A DNA stretch of 64,000 nucleotides, taken from Janthinobacterium sp. GW456P. Its GTDB lineage: Bacteria; Pseudomonadota; Gammaproteobacteria; Burkholderiales; Burkholderiaceae_D. Location: positions 1 to 64,000 of the forward strand of contig NZ_NEHB01000020.1 of assembly GCF_002127655.1 (NCBI RefSeq). Direction: 5' to 3'. The stretch's first letter is position 1; each line of letters starts with the position of its first letter. This document shows, one piece after another, positions 35,790 to 44,844 of this stretch. The position numbers were made by a program, and so were the translations under genes. Below the pieces are notes generated by a model. It did not search any database and was not told where the DNA came from. It saw only the letters and a list, made by a program, of their open reading frames with translations.

Positions 35790-37213
35790 TGCAGCAGCTC
35801 CGCAGGGCCCGCCAACGCGCCCTCGGCCACGAGGCCGTCAAATTCGGCGCTCAACACGCCATTGCTGGCCGGCGCCGTCATGAAGAAGCGGCCGATGCCC
35901 CGCACCTGCGCCAGGACATCGCTGCCGGCCGGCACAGGGCAGGCCAGCAGGGCGATATGCAGCAGGCGCCGCTGCGCCACGCCCGTATTGCCGGTCGGCG
36001 CCATCTGGTAAGCCAGCGTCTGGTAGGGCGGCGTGGCAGGATAGCCGGGCTTGGCGGCAGGCGCGGCAGGGCTGGCCGGATACAGCTTGGTCCAGTCGCT
36101 GGTGGCAAACGGCACGTAGCCGCCGGCCGGCTTCACACTGCTGTACTTGACCGCCTTGCCAAACGACCACAGCGGGCCGTAACTGCCAACGGCAGGCGGC
36201 GTCGCGTTCGATTCCGGATCGGCCACGGACAGCAGCGGATTGCCGGTGCTCAGGGCGCTCGGCGCGTCGGGCGTGTTCGTCATCCACCAGTTCGTGGCCG
36301 TATTCGGATAGGCGCGGATATTCGTGTCGGGCGGCGCCGTGACGGGATGACAGCCGCTGCCCGCATGCAGGTTGAAGCGCGCGTTGAATGCCGGCCACAA
36401 GGCGGCGGGAAACGGCCGGTGCACATGCACTTGCGCGCCGCCGATGCGCGGGTACAGCACCGTGCCGCTGCACACAAACGGCAGCACGCTGGACTCGCCG
36501 ACCTGCAGCGACGAGCCCACCACACCGGGCTGGCCCAAGGGATTGAGCACGAAATGTTCGGCCGCCGGACCGTGCGGATTGAGTTTCAACAGGTTATACG
36601 CCACGCCACGGCGAAAACCATATTCCAGCAGCTCGACGGCCGGCAGCAGCGCCGCATTCGTGCGCGGGCTGGCCGCGCTGGCCGACAGCGCGCACACGGC
36701 CAGCGGCGTCAGGTTCAGGCTGGTACGTCCCGCCACGGCGCGCGCCCCCGTGTCCAGGGTGCGCAGCGCCGGCGACAAGGCGCCCAGGAACGCCGTCGCC
36801 ACCCGCCCCAGCGACGGTGCATTGGCCTGCGTATCGACGCGCACGAACAGCGCCGTGGCGGCGTCGGGCACGGCGCCCGCCGCATGCCATTCGCTGGCGG
36901 GCGCGCCGGGCGCGCTGGCGAAGCGGATGCTGGCGTCCGACAGGATCGCGCCCTGCATGCGGCGCCGCCACGCGCTCTTGTCGGCCGCACTGTGCTGGGC
37001 TTTGTCCACGGCAGCGAGCAAGCCTTCGGGCGTGCCCACCAGTTCGGCCGCCGCCGCCAGCGCCGCGTTGTCGGCCAGGTTCTGCAATTCCGTCTTGCGG
37101 CCGATGACCTGTCCCACGTCGAGCGCCAGGCCGATAAAGCCCAGCACCAGGATAAGCAGGATAGAAAAGGCGATCAGCATCGCCCCGTGTTCGCGCTGGC
37201 GTCTATTTGCCAT
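35786..37213 (-). CDS. tadG: TadG-like Flp pilus assembly protein
   Basis: A 475-residue protein with the N-terminal Tad helix REHGAMLIAFSILLILVLGFIGLALDVG. The body is long and extracytoplasmic, rich in Ala/Pro/Thr (DKSAWRRRMQGAILSDASIRFAS; CHPVTAPPDTNIRAYPNTATNWWM). TadG proteins act in pilus assembly or secretion. The start is the ATG at 37213, overlapping the small lipoprotein gene by 11 bp. A longer frame upstream is shadow of that lipoprotein. Confidence 0.88.
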   Translation of the reverse strand: MANRRQREHGAMLIAFSILLILVLGFIGLALDVGQVIGRKTELQNLADNAALAAAAELVGTPEGLLAAVDKAQHSAADKSAWRRRMQGAILSDASIRFASAPGAPASEWHAAGAVPDAATALFVRVDTQANAPSLGRVATAFLGALSPALRTLDTGARAVAGRTSLNLTPLAVCALSASAASPRTNAALLPAVELLEYGFRRGVAYNLLKLNPHGPAAEHFVLNPLGQPGVVGSSLQVGESSVLPFVCSGTVLYPRIGGAQVHVHRPFPAALWPAFNARFNLHAGSGCHPVTAPPDTNIRAYPNTATNWWMTNTPDAPSALSTGNPLLSVADPESNATPPAVGSYGPLWSFGKAVKYSSVKPAGGYVPFATSDWTKLYPASPAAPAAKPGYPATPPYQTLAYQMAPTGNTGVAQRRLLHIALLACPVPAGSDVLAQVRGIGRFFMTAPASNGVLSAEFDGLVAEGALAGPAELLQ

Positions 37214-37508
37214 TGGCGCCTCCCAGCATGAACTGCACCGGCTGCGGCGTCTGGCCGTTCGGTTCGGCGAACGAGGCGCGGTAGCGCTGCATGACGGCGT
37301 GCGCGCTGGGGCCGTCGAGGCCATCGGCCGGCGTGCGATTGTCCGCGCTGGCCGGATCGCGCACCTGCTGCGCCATGGCCAGGCGCACGGCGTCGCCGAA
37401 GCGCGGGTCCAGCCGCGGCGTGCTGCTGCTGTGCGCGCAGGCTGCCAGTTGCAGCGCCAGGGTCAGCGCGGCCAGGCGGCGCAGCCATATCAGGAGCGAA
37501 TTCGGCAT
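37203..37508 (-). CDS. Small Tad-locus lipoprotein
   Basis: A 101-residue lipoprotein with signal WLRRLAALTLALQLAAC and lipobox LAAC. The mature protein contains LDPRFGDAVRLAMAQQVRDPAS and ends near-disordered. Similar short outer-membrane lipoproteins sit beside the secretin in other proteobacterial tad loci, so a pilotin-like or RcpB/CpaD-like role is possible. That role is inferred from location, not sequence identity. Confidence 0.8.
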   Translation of the reverse strand: MPNSLLIWLRRLAALTLALQLAACAHSSSTPRLDPRFGDAVRLAMAQQVRDPASADNRTPADGLDGPSAHAVMQRYRASFAEPNGQTPQPVQFMLGGANGK

Positions 37509-37524
37509 GGCGTGTCTCCCCGTC

Positions 37525-38973
37525 TCATTTCAACTCGAAGCCGTTGGCCGCGCGCGGTGGCGGCACGGACGGCGACACCGGCGGCAAGGTCGCTTCCATC
37601 TTGCCGCGCAACATCAAGTCCGTGCGCGAAGGCGGCGCCAGCTGCGCCGTCGGCAACACGACATCGGCCGGCAAGGGTTTCACCAGGTGCGCGGTAATGA
37701 CAAACAACAATTCCGTGCGGTCATGCTGGAAATCCGTGCTGCGAAACAGCGCGCCGAGGATGGGCAGTTCGCTCAGCCAGGGCAAGCCCGTGATGTTGCT
37801 CACCTGGTTGTTCTTGATCAAGCCACCGATGGCATAGCTCTGGCCGTCATACAGCTGCACCGTGGTCGAGGCGCGCCGCGTGGTGATGACGGGCAAAATA
37901 GAACGTCCACTGACGCCGGCGGCGGAAATGCCGACGCCTTCGCGCGACAGTTCCGACACTTCCGGCGCCACCTTCAAATTGATGCGCCCGCCCGACAGCA
38001 CGGTGGGGGTAAATCGCAGGCCGACGCCATACTCGCGCTCTTCCAGCGTAATCTTGTTGTTGTCCTGGCCGACGGGAATGAAGATCTTGCCGCCGGCCAG
38101 AAAACTGCCCTCCTGTCCGCTGATCGCCATCACCGTCGGCTCGGCCAGGATGCGCACCAGGCCATCCTGTTTCTGCGCCTCGATGGTCAGCTGCTGGCCA
38201 TTCGACTTGCGCACATCGAGCAAGCCGTTGGCCGTGCCGCTCAAGAAATTCGACAGCAAGGTGGTGGCCCAGCTGCCGGAAGCGAAGCGCAGGGTGGCGC
38301 CCACTTCCAGCCGTTCCAGCAGCGACTTCGACACTTCGGCGATCTGCACGGCCAGCATCACCTGCTGCGGCGCGCTGACGTCGAGCATATTGATGACGCG
38401 GCTGTTCGCGCTGCCCGCGCCGCCGGGTGCAGCGGCCGCGAGCGGCAAGGCGGCGCCATCGGCTGGCTTGGGCAGCGCCAGCGGTGCGGTGGCGCGGCGC
38501 ACATACGCATGCGCCAGCTCGACGGCGCGCAGCACGGCGCCCGCATCCTGCACCGTGCCCGACAGCACCAGGGTATCGGCCACGGCCGTCACGCGGATGG
38601 CTTTTTCTTCCGGCATCAGGGCCGCCAGGGTTGCTTGCAGGCCGGACGGGTCCATGCTGACACTGACGTTCACCACGCTGCACACGCCGCTCCTGCCCTG
38701 GATGATCATATTCGTGCTGCCCACGTCAACACCGACCACATACAAGGTGTCGGGTGCGACCAGCATGGCTTGCAGCATGGCCGGATTGCCGACGCTGCGG
38801 GCCAGCACCGCCTCGGGCAGGTGCAACATGCTCGACTTGCCCACCTGCAGCTGCAAGTTGCCCGGTGTCGCCGCTTCGCCGCCGCAGCGGGGGCCAGGAT
38901 CGGCTGCCGCGCCGGCAAGCGGCAACAGCAGGCAGCACAGTGTCAGCAGGGCGCGGTTCATGAGCGTGTCCAT
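37525..38973 (-). CDS. cpaC: Flp pilus secretin CpaC/RcpA
   Basis: The outer-membrane secretin through which the Flp pilus exits, 482 residues. There is a signal peptide (LLTLCCLLLPLAGAAA). The N-terminal domain runs about 28-130 (LQLQVGKSSMLHLPEAV...GVDVGSTNMIIQG). A BON-type repeat VAALMPEEKAIRVTAVADTLVLSGTV follows, then the secretin domain VGLRFTPTVLSGGRINLKVAPEVSEL. Family members are similar in length. Two starts (38973, 38961) are possible and neither has a clear Shine-Dalgarno. Confidence 0.93.
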   Translation of the reverse strand: MDTLMNRALLTLCCLLLPLAGAAADPGPRCGGEAATPGNLQLQVGKSSMLHLPEAVLARSVGNPAMLQAMLVAPDTLYVVGVDVGSTNMIIQGRSGVCSVVNVSVSMDPSGLQATLAALMPEEKAIRVTAVADTLVLSGTVQDAGAVLRAVELAHAYVRRATAPLALPKPADGAALPLAAAAPGGAGSANSRVINMLDVSAPQQVMLAVQIAEVSKSLLERLEVGATLRFASGSWATTLLSNFLSGTANGLLDVRKSNGQQLTIEAQKQDGLVRILAEPTVMAISGQEGSFLAGGKIFIPVGQDNNKITLEEREYGVGLRFTPTVLSGGRINLKVAPEVSELSREGVGISAAGVSGRSILPVITTRRASTTVQLYDGQSYAIGGLIKNNQVSNITGLPWLSELPILGALFRSTDFQHDRTELLFVITAHLVKPLPADVVLPTAQLAPPSRTDLMLRGKMEATLPPVSPSVPPPRAANGFELK

Positions 38974-38993
38974 GGTTGATCAAGGCAACAAGG

Positions 38994-39860
38994 CTAAAAA
39001 CATTCGCGCGACTGGCGCGTCCCATCGATGACGCCGCTGCACTGGCGCTTCGGTTCCGGCGGCGCCTTCGCCACGCGCACGCGACGCGGCGCCACGGCCA
39101 ACACGGGCGCGGCGGCGGAGGCGTCCGCAGGAACAGGCTCGGCTTCATGCGGGCCGCCCAGCAGGGTCAGCTTGGTGGCACCCGCCGTCACGCCCGGCTG
39201 CGGGTCGACCTGGTTGCGCAGCACCAGCGACAGGCTGCCCACGCTGCGCGCCAGGTCCAGGTTTTCCGCCTGTTCCGGCGTCACTTCCAGGGTTACGGCA
39301 TTGACCACGCGCGGCTTGGTCTCGTCGCGTCCCACTTCCTGCGCCACGGCCAGCACGAGGATGCGTTCGAGCACGATCTTGGAAATATTGCGGCTTTGCG
39401 GAAACGCGCGGTCGCCAGCATCCTGCTGGGTACTCACGATGATGTCGACATAATTGCCCGGCAAGGCGAAGCCGGCCACGCCGATCACGTCGTTGACACG
39501 CACGGTGATGGCGCGCCGCCCTTCCGTGATCAGGGCCGACAGGCCGCCCAACGTCCCCACGGGCGCCAGCTTGGCTTCGCTCAGCGGCTCGCCGCGCAGC
39601 ACGCTGGTTTTCAGCACCCGCCCCGCCAGTTTCGCCGGGTCTTGCAACGCGCCTTGCGGCAAGCTTTCCGCCGGCCATTCGGCCAGGCGCAGCATCTCTG
39701 GCGTCAGGCGCTGGCCCAGGTTGACATCGCTGGAGGCGACGACGATCTTGCCCTTGCCGGCCGGCGTCTGGCGCAGCAGCCAGTGCGAGGCCAGCAGCAC
39801 GGCCAGCAGCCCCAGCACCACGGCCAGGCCCATCATCAGCAGGGCGCGACGGTTTTTCAT
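38994..39860 (-). CDS. cpaB: Flp pilus assembly protein CpaB/RcpC
   Basis: A 288-residue periplasmic protein with an N-terminal anchor (LLMMGLAVVLGLLAVLLASHWLL). A SAF domain (about 30-90, GKIVVASSDVNLGQRLTPEMLRLAEWP) and the RcpC/CpaB domain (RAITVRVNDVIGVAGFALPGNYVDIIVS) complete it. It stabilises the secretin assembly. The ATG at 39860 overlaps the AAA ATPase stop by 4 bp. Confidence 0.93.
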   Translation of the reverse strand: MKNRRALLMMGLAVVLGLLAVLLASHWLLRQTPAGKGKIVVASSDVNLGQRLTPEMLRLAEWPAESLPQGALQDPAKLAGRVLKTSVLRGEPLSEAKLAPVGTLGGLSALITEGRRAITVRVNDVIGVAGFALPGNYVDIIVSTQQDAGDRAFPQSRNISKIVLERILVLAVAQEVGRDETKPRVVNAVTLEVTPEQAENLDLARSVGSLSLVLRNQVDPQPGVTAGATKLTLLGGPHEAEPVPADASAAAPVLAVAPRRVRVAKAPPEPKRQCSGVIDGTRQSRECF

Positions 39861-41230
39861 GCGATGCGCTCGCACAGGCTGGCGGCCGGCATATCGCAAC
39901 TGGCAAACAGGCTGCTCCAGGCCTGCTCCAGGGCGCCCACCGTCAGGCGCGCCTCGCTGCCGGCAAAGCCGGCGAAGTCGCCTATGCGCGCCAGCAATTC
40001 CTGCGGATAGCTGGCCAGCAAGGGCCGCCCCTGCGCGCCATGCAGCTGCAGCAGATGGTTCAGGGCCAACTCATCAATAGTCATGCCGGCCAGGCGGCAT
40101 TGCTGGCGGAACAAGGCGCGATAGGCGTTCTCGGCCAGCGGCCCCACCTGCACCTTGTAGCCGATGCGGCGCAGCAAGGCAGGATCGAACAGCTCGCCCG
40201 GCGGCACATTCGTGGCCAGCACGAGGGCGTTATCGAAGGGCACGCTGATCTGCACGCCGCCGGGCAAGCCCAGCTGGTCGCTGCCCCGTGCCAGCGGCTG
40301 CATCAGCCGCGTCAGCAGTTCTTGCGCGCCCAGGCGCTGGCGGCCCAGGTCGTCGATGATCAGCATGCCGTTGTTGGCCCGTACATGGGGCGGCGCCTGG
40401 TAGCAGCCGCCGCTGGCGTCGAGGCGCAGCTCCAGCGTGCCGGCGTCGAGCTCGGCGCCCACATGGATCACGGGACGCTGGCACAGCACCCAGCGGATAT
40501 CCGTGCTACGCCGCTCCAGCGCCTGGCGCGCGTGGCTGACGTGCTGCGGCGCGGGCGGCAGGTGCTGCGCCGGATCGTACAACTGGATGATGTCATGGCC
40601 GACGACGATGGCGTAGGGCACGGCGACCAGCCCGTGCAGCAATTGTCCCAGCTGCAGCGCCAAGGTCGACTTGCCGCTGCCGGGCGGACCGTACAGCAGC
40701 AGCGAGCGCCCCGAATGCAGGGCCGCGCCGACCACATCGAGCATGCCCGGCCCCGCATGGGCGCCGCCGAGCACGGCGGCCAGGTCATCGCTGCCGACAC
40801 GCTGTTCCTGCGCCAGCCACGACTGGCGCGCCACCATGGCGCGGTACGCTTCCAGGGTGACGGGGGCGGCGCCGATATACGCGCAGCGTTCAAGAAAAGC
40901 GCTGGCGCGCTGCTTGCCGGCGCCCGTCAGCTGGTACTGCACGTCGATGTCGGATTCGCCGCGCCAGGCCACTTCGGCCATCTGCTCCGTCACCATGAAA
41001 TCGAGCACTTCGCGCAAGACATTGATCGACAGGCGCAAGCGCGTCGTCAGCACGGACAGATGCGTCTTGCCGCCCACAAACATCAACTTGGCAATCAGTT
41101 CGACGACCAGCGGCCGTTCCAGCCCCGTTTCACGCAAGCTCTTCGGCTGCGGCGGCAAGGGCGGCATCAGGTTCGCATCGGCGGGGCGCGGAACGCTGTC
41201 GGTGCTCATGGAATAGTCGACCTCGGTCAT
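39857..41230 (-). CDS. MoxR-like AAA+ ATPase of the Tad locus
   Basis: A 457-residue AAA+ ATPase. Walker A LLYGPPGSGKSTLALQLG is at about 175-192. Walker B is GMLIIDDLGRQ, sensor 1 LVLATNVPPGELFDPALLRRIGYKV, with an Arg-finger region nearby. An N-terminal winged-helix-like domain precedes it (LIAKLMFVGGKTHLSVLTTRLRLSINVLREVLDFMV). Chaperone-type ATPases of this sort occur beside flp/tad genes in some proteobacteria. Its substrate is unknown. It overlaps cpaB by 4 bp, so it belongs to the same operon. Confidence 0.85.
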   Translation of the reverse strand: MTEVDYSMSTDSVPRPADANLMPPLPPQPKSLRETGLERPLVVELIAKLMFVGGKTHLSVLTTRLRLSINVLREVLDFMVTEQMAEVAWRGESDIDVQYQLTGAGKQRASAFLERCAYIGAAPVTLEAYRAMVARQSWLAQEQRVGSDDLAAVLGGAHAGPGMLDVVGAALHSGRSLLLYGPPGSGKSTLALQLGQLLHGLVAVPYAIVVGHDIIQLYDPAQHLPPAPQHVSHARQALERRSTDIRWVLCQRPVIHVGAELDAGTLELRLDASGGCYQAPPHVRANNGMLIIDDLGRQRLGAQELLTRLMQPLARGSDQLGLPGGVQISVPFDNALVLATNVPPGELFDPALLRRIGYKVQVGPLAENAYRALFRQQCRLAGMTIDELALNHLLQLHGAQGRPLLASYPQELLARIGDFAGFAGSEARLTVGALEQAWSSLFASCDMPAASLCERIA

Positions 41231-41323
41231 GCTGCGTCTCCTAGCCGGTTAAGACTGCATTGAACAGAATTCATTCTAGCGAGCGGGCTCTGGCGCCCAT
41301 TGATTCAGAGCAATGAATGCCAA

Positions 41324-41857
41324 TCAGAAATAATGCTGCCCTTGCACCACCAGGCAGCCCAGGGCAATGGCCAGTCCGTACGGCATGTTGCCCACGCTGG
41401 TATGGCTGCCCAGTGCGATCGGCGCCAGGGGAATGCCAGCCATGCGCGCGATCATCGGCCACAGCAGCTGGCGCAGATTGCCGAGGCAGGCGCGCCACTT
41501 GCCCTGGTACGTGATCATCAGCACGGCCATCAGGCCGCCCAGGACAAACGTGGCGAAACAGATCTGCAGCACGGGCCAGGGACCGGCAAAGGTGCCCACC
41601 ATGGCGATCAGCTTGACGTCGCCGGCGGCCATGCCGCGCAGCACATAGAGAGGCAGGAACAGGAAGAAGCCCGTCGCCATGCCGCCCAGCACCAGCTGCG
41701 GCACGCGGTGTGGCCACAGCCACAAATGCAGCGCCAGCGCGGCGAGCATGCCGGCCAGCACCAGCCAATTCGGAATCTTGCGTTGGATCAGATCACTGAC
41801 GGCGGCCCCCGTCACGAAGCACAGCAACAGCAGGTCGCACAAGGCAGTCGCAGGCAT
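41324..41857 (-). CDS. cpaA: Flp prepilin peptidase TadV/CpaA
   Basis: A polytopic aspartic prepilin peptidase, 177 residues, that cleaves Flp-type leader peptides. The first catalytic Asp is in VTGAAVSDLIQRKIPNW; the second is in GMAAGDVKLIAMVG. Six hydrophobic segments are seen. The ATG has GGGAGG six bases upstream. It follows flp, and a strong terminator hairpin separates the two. Confidence 0.94.
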   Translation of the reverse strand: MPATALCDLLLLCFVTGAAVSDLIQRKIPNWLVLAGMLAALALHLWLWPHRVPQLVLGGMATGFFLFLPLYVLRGMAAGDVKLIAMVGTFAGPWPVLQICFATFVLGGLMAVLMITYQGKWRACLGNLRQLLWPMIARMAGIPLAPIALGSHTSVGNMPYGLAIALGCLVVQGQHYF

Positions 41858-41870
41858 GGCACACCTCCCG

Positions 41871-41903
41871 AAGAAAACCCGCTGCCGGCCGGCCAGCAGC
41901 GGG
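41871..41903 (-). terminator. Terminator/attenuator between flp and cpaA
   Basis: On the minus strand, CCCGCTGC and GCAGCGGG form an 8-bp stem around a GC-rich loop and are followed by TTTTCTT. It begins 8 bp after the flp stop. Partial readthrough would give much more pilin than assembly machinery. Confidence 0.75.
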
Positions 41904-41910
41904 CACCCGC

Positions 41911-42093
41911 TTAGGGCGTCAACACCAGGTTCGACGAGATGTCGGTGAGGACGGCCAGCAAGTTGGTCTTGATCAGCAAGAATCCGGCCGTGATGGCGGT
42001 GGCCATCAAGGCCGCAATCAGGCCGTATTCGATTGCCGTAATGCCATCCTCATCCTTGACAAACTGCTGTACTGCCGACAGGAAGGTATGCAT
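41911..42093 (-). CDS. flp: Flp-family type IVb pilin
   Basis: The major pilin subunit, 60 residues. DEDGITAIEYGLIAALMATAITAG carries the Gly/Ile cleavage site with the Flp Glu-Tyr motif. The leader is MHTFLSAVQQFVKDEDG. The ATG has GGGAG six bases upstream; an upstream in-frame extension of 18 residues lacks pilin features. It is first in the tad operon. Confidence 0.95.
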   Translation of the reverse strand: MHTFLSAVQQFVKDEDGITAIEYGLIAALMATAITAGFLLIKTNLLAVLTDISSNLVLTP

Positions 42094-42574
42094 GACAAGC
42101 TCCCAAAAGTGAATCACAAGTCCCTGGCGCAATCGGGTGTGAAACATTGCCCTTTCCTGCTAATATGTTTCCTGCCGTAAATTTCTGCGCCATTGCATTG
42201 ACTATAAAGCGTCCACATTTTGGCAAATTGACGCGCCACAAGTTTCCACATGGAAATTATCAAACCTTGTCGACATGGCGGCTGGCGCAAACAAATGTTG
42301 CGATCCGGATTGAAAGCCTTCGTCAGGGCAAGTTTTTTGCAATGTAGTGCTTGAATCTCATGTATTTACATGAAATATTGCATACGTTAATTGCCTATTA
42401 GGCAAAAAGACATTATCCTGCTTAGCTCTTCTTTGGAAAGGCCTCTCGCCCGGCGGTACAGAGCGTCATGCCACCAAATAAATCTTGGCTTCTTGTAGAC
42501 GGACGCGAACATGCTCTTGCTTGATGCAATGCTGGTATGACGACACTTGTGTGACTACTTTCCAGAGAACGACA
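42094..42574. other. 481-bp intergenic region between flp and the diguanylate cyclase gene
   Basis: Divergent promoters are expected here. The region is AT-rich. It holds two perfect palindromes: CATGTA-TT-TACATG (42359-42372) and TTGCCTA-T-TAGGCAA (42391-42405). I could not fix a consensus sigma-70 or sigma-54 promoter. No ORF in it looks real. Confidence 0.6.
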
Positions 42575-43621
42575 ATGGATTCCCTACTGAAACACATGGT
42601 GGACATGACCGGGCACCGCGACCACACGATGCTCGACATTTCCGTGATCTCGGCGGTCCAGGAACTCGCTGCCGCGTCGCAGACCCGTGTGCTGGCCCTG
42701 ACCACCGTGCGTGGCCAGGTGTTCGTGCGGTCGCGGGCCATCATCGTGGCGGGCAGCGTGGCCCGCATGGAAGAGCATACCGACCCGACCCTGCCGGGCG
42801 AACCGCTGTCCGACTACCCGGCCCTGGCCGCCTGCATCAAGCGCCATGAAGCGAGCGCCGACACCCTGTGCGCCGATGGCCGCCACCTGCTGTGGCTGCC
42901 CATCTGGATCGGCGACCAGGTCACCACCTGCCTGGAAATCACCAACCCCACGCCATACACGGGTGCCACCATCCAGGTGATCGGCGGCATCGTCAGCGTG
43001 TACCGCAATTTCCAGAACCTGCTCGACTACAGCGAACGCGATTCGCTCACCGGTCTGTTGAACCGCAAGACCTTCGACGACCAGCTGGCGAAAATCCTGC
43101 ACAGCCGCGGCGAACCGGAAGCGGACAAGCCGCGTCCCGCCGACGAAGAGCGGCGCCACCATACGGACACGGAACGGCAATGGCTGGCCGTGATCGACGT
43201 CGATCATTTTAAATTGGTCAACGATAAGTTTGGCCACCTGTATGGCGATGAAGTGCTGATCCTGATCGCCAACCAGCTGCAATCGTCGTTTCGCTCGCAA
43301 GACCGCATCTTCCGCTTCGGCGGCGAGGAATTCGTCGTGCTGCTGCGCTCGATCACCCTGGAAAATGCGCAGAAAATCATCGACCGCTTCCGCACCAATG
43401 TCGAGGCGCACGACTTCCCGCAAGTGGGCAGAGTGACCGTCAGCGTGGGCTTCGTCAGCATCAACGCCTACGAGGCGCCCGTCATCATCCTCGGCCGCGC
43501 CGACCAGGCCTTGTATTACGCCAAGAGCCATGGCCGCAACCTGGCTTGCCACTACGATGAGCTGGTAGCGAAAGGTTTATTAACGACCATTACCTCGAAC
43601 GACACCGCAGAATTTTTCTAG
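42575..43621 (+). CDS. Diguanylate cyclase with N-terminal GAF-like domain
   Basis: A cytoplasmic c-di-GMP synthase of 348 residues. The N-terminal sensory domain is about 1-150 (HMVDMTGHRDHTMLDISVISAVQEL). The GGDEF domain carries RFGGEEFVVLL with the active GGEEF. The upstream RSQD five residues before it is an RxxD inhibitory site, so product inhibition is likely. DSLTGLLNRKTFDDQL opens the domain. It converges with the HD-GYP gene and shares its CTAG stop. Confidence 0.94.
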   Translation: MDSLLKHMVDMTGHRDHTMLDISVISAVQELAAASQTRVLALTTVRGQVFVRSRAIIVAGSVARMEEHTDPTLPGEPLSDYPALAACIKRHEASADTLCADGRHLLWLPIWIGDQVTTCLEITNPTPYTGATIQVIGGIVSVYRNFQNLLDYSERDSLTGLLNRKTFDDQLAKILHSRGEPEADKPRPADEERRHHTDTERQWLAVIDVDHFKLVNDKFGHLYGDEVLILIANQLQSSFRSQDRIFRFGGEEFVVLLRSITLENAQKIIDRFRTNVEAHDFPQVGRVTVSVGFVSINAYEAPVIILGRADQALYYAKSHGRNLACHYDELVAKGLLTTITSNDTAEFF

Positions 43622-44844
43622 GCATCCGCCAGCGAAATAAAACGCATGGGATCGACCTGCCACTTGGCCGCCGACTCATGGCCGACGATCTTGTCGGCGC
43701 CGCCGAAGCCGAAGCCGCGCGACAGGTCCACCGTCTCGGGCTTGATGTAGGTCTTGCTCTTCGTACTGAAAAACACATTCACTTTCGGCGCCAGCAGATT
43801 GCTTTCGTGCGCCTCGACGACGACGGCCAGGCGGCCCGATTCCAGCATCACCATGGTGCCCACCGGATAGATGCCCACGCAGCGCATGAAATCCTGCGCG
43901 AACACGGGGTTGAAATGGAATTTGCTCCATTCATAAATCTTGCGCAGGGCTTCGGCGGCGGGAATGCCCTTGTGATAGCTGCGGTCCGACGTCAGCGCGT
44001 CGTACACGTCGACGATGGCGGCCATCTGCGCCAGCTCGCTGATGGCGTCGCCGGCCAGCTGGTCCGGATAGCCGCTGCCGTCGCGCCGCTCGTGGTGGTG
44101 CAAGGCGATGTCGAGCGGAATGGCGCCCAGCTCGGGCGACTGCAGCAGAATCTCGTAGCCATCGCGCGGATGGCGCTTGATCAGGGCAAATTCCTCGGAC
44201 GTGAGGGGGCCCGGCTTGTTCAGCACGCTGTCGGGCACCAGCGCCTTGCCCGTGTCGTGCAGCAAGCCACCGAGGCCGGCCTGGTGCGTGGTGGCCGCAT
44301 CGATGCCGCGCGAGCGGCAAAACGCCACCAGCAGCGCGCACACGCTGACGGAATGCAGGAAGGTGTAATCATCCTTGGTCTTGATGCGCAACAAGCCGAC
44401 GAGGGCGCCGGGATTGCGCAGGATCGATTCGGTAATATCTTGCACCGTGTGCTGCACGCGGTCGAGCTCGACCGCCTTGCCCAGGCGCACGTCGGCCATC
44501 ACCGTGCGTACCAGGCTCGCGGCCTGGCGCCGCACCTGCGCGGCGCGCGCCAGTTCCATGCCCAACGACACGCGCGTGACCACCTGCGGCGCCGCGGCGA
44601 TCTGCACCAGTTCGCGCTCGGTCTCGGCGCGCGCCTGCGCCACGGTGGGCGCATCCTGCACGTCGAGGCCCTTGCCGCTGTCGATCACCACGTCGTGGAT
44701 GCCGGCCTGCACGATCTTGCGGATTTCATCGTCGCTGCGCAACAGAAAACGGTTGCGCACGAACGGATGCGTCATCCAGTCGCAGCTGAGGTCATGAATG
44801 TACATGCCCACTTTTAATTGAGACGAATCAACTTTCTTGAGCAT
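43618..44844 (-). CDS. HD-GYP c-di-GMP phosphodiesterase
   Basis: A 408-residue cytoplasmic protein. The N-terminal DUF3391-like region (LKVGMYIHDLSCDWMTHPFVRNRFLLRSD) precedes an HD-GYP domain at about 150-330. Metal-binding residues are visible in GLLHDTGK and HHHERRDGSGYPD (GYP present). DVYDALTSDRSYH completes the signature. These enzymes hydrolyse c-di-GMP to GMP. The ATG at 44844 was chosen over a TTG 15 bp upstream. Its TAG stop is the reverse of the cyclase stop. Confidence 0.94.
   Translation of the reverse strand: MLKKVDSSQLKVGMYIHDLSCDWMTHPFVRNRFLLRSDDEIRKIVQAGIHDVVIDSGKGLDVQDAPTVAQARAETERELVQIAAAPQVVTRVSLGMELARAAQVRRQAASLVRTVMADVRLGKAVELDRVQHTVQDITESILRNPGALVGLLRIKTKDDYTFLHSVSVCALLVAFCRSRGIDAATTHQAGLGGLLHDTGKALVPDSVLNKPGPLTSEEFALIKRHPRDGYEILLQSPELGAIPLDIALHHHERRDGSGYPDQLAGDAISELAQMAAIVDVYDALTSDRSYHKGIPAAEALRKIYEWSKFHFNPVFAQDFMRCVGIYPVGTMVMLESGRLAVVVEAHESNLLAPKVNVFFSTKSKTYIKPETVDLSRGFGFGGADKIVGHESAAKWQVDPMRFISLADA

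Noticed and set aside
42094-42300. Sigma-54 promoter for flp
   Set aside because: A TGGCGC on the minus strand is not followed by a GC at the -12 position, so the consensus fails.
42410-42574. Possible GEMM-type c-di-GMP riboswitch before the diguanylate cyclase
   Set aside because: The stretch around 42435-42475 has some GC-rich motifs but not the conserved GEMM tetraloop, receptor and pairing.
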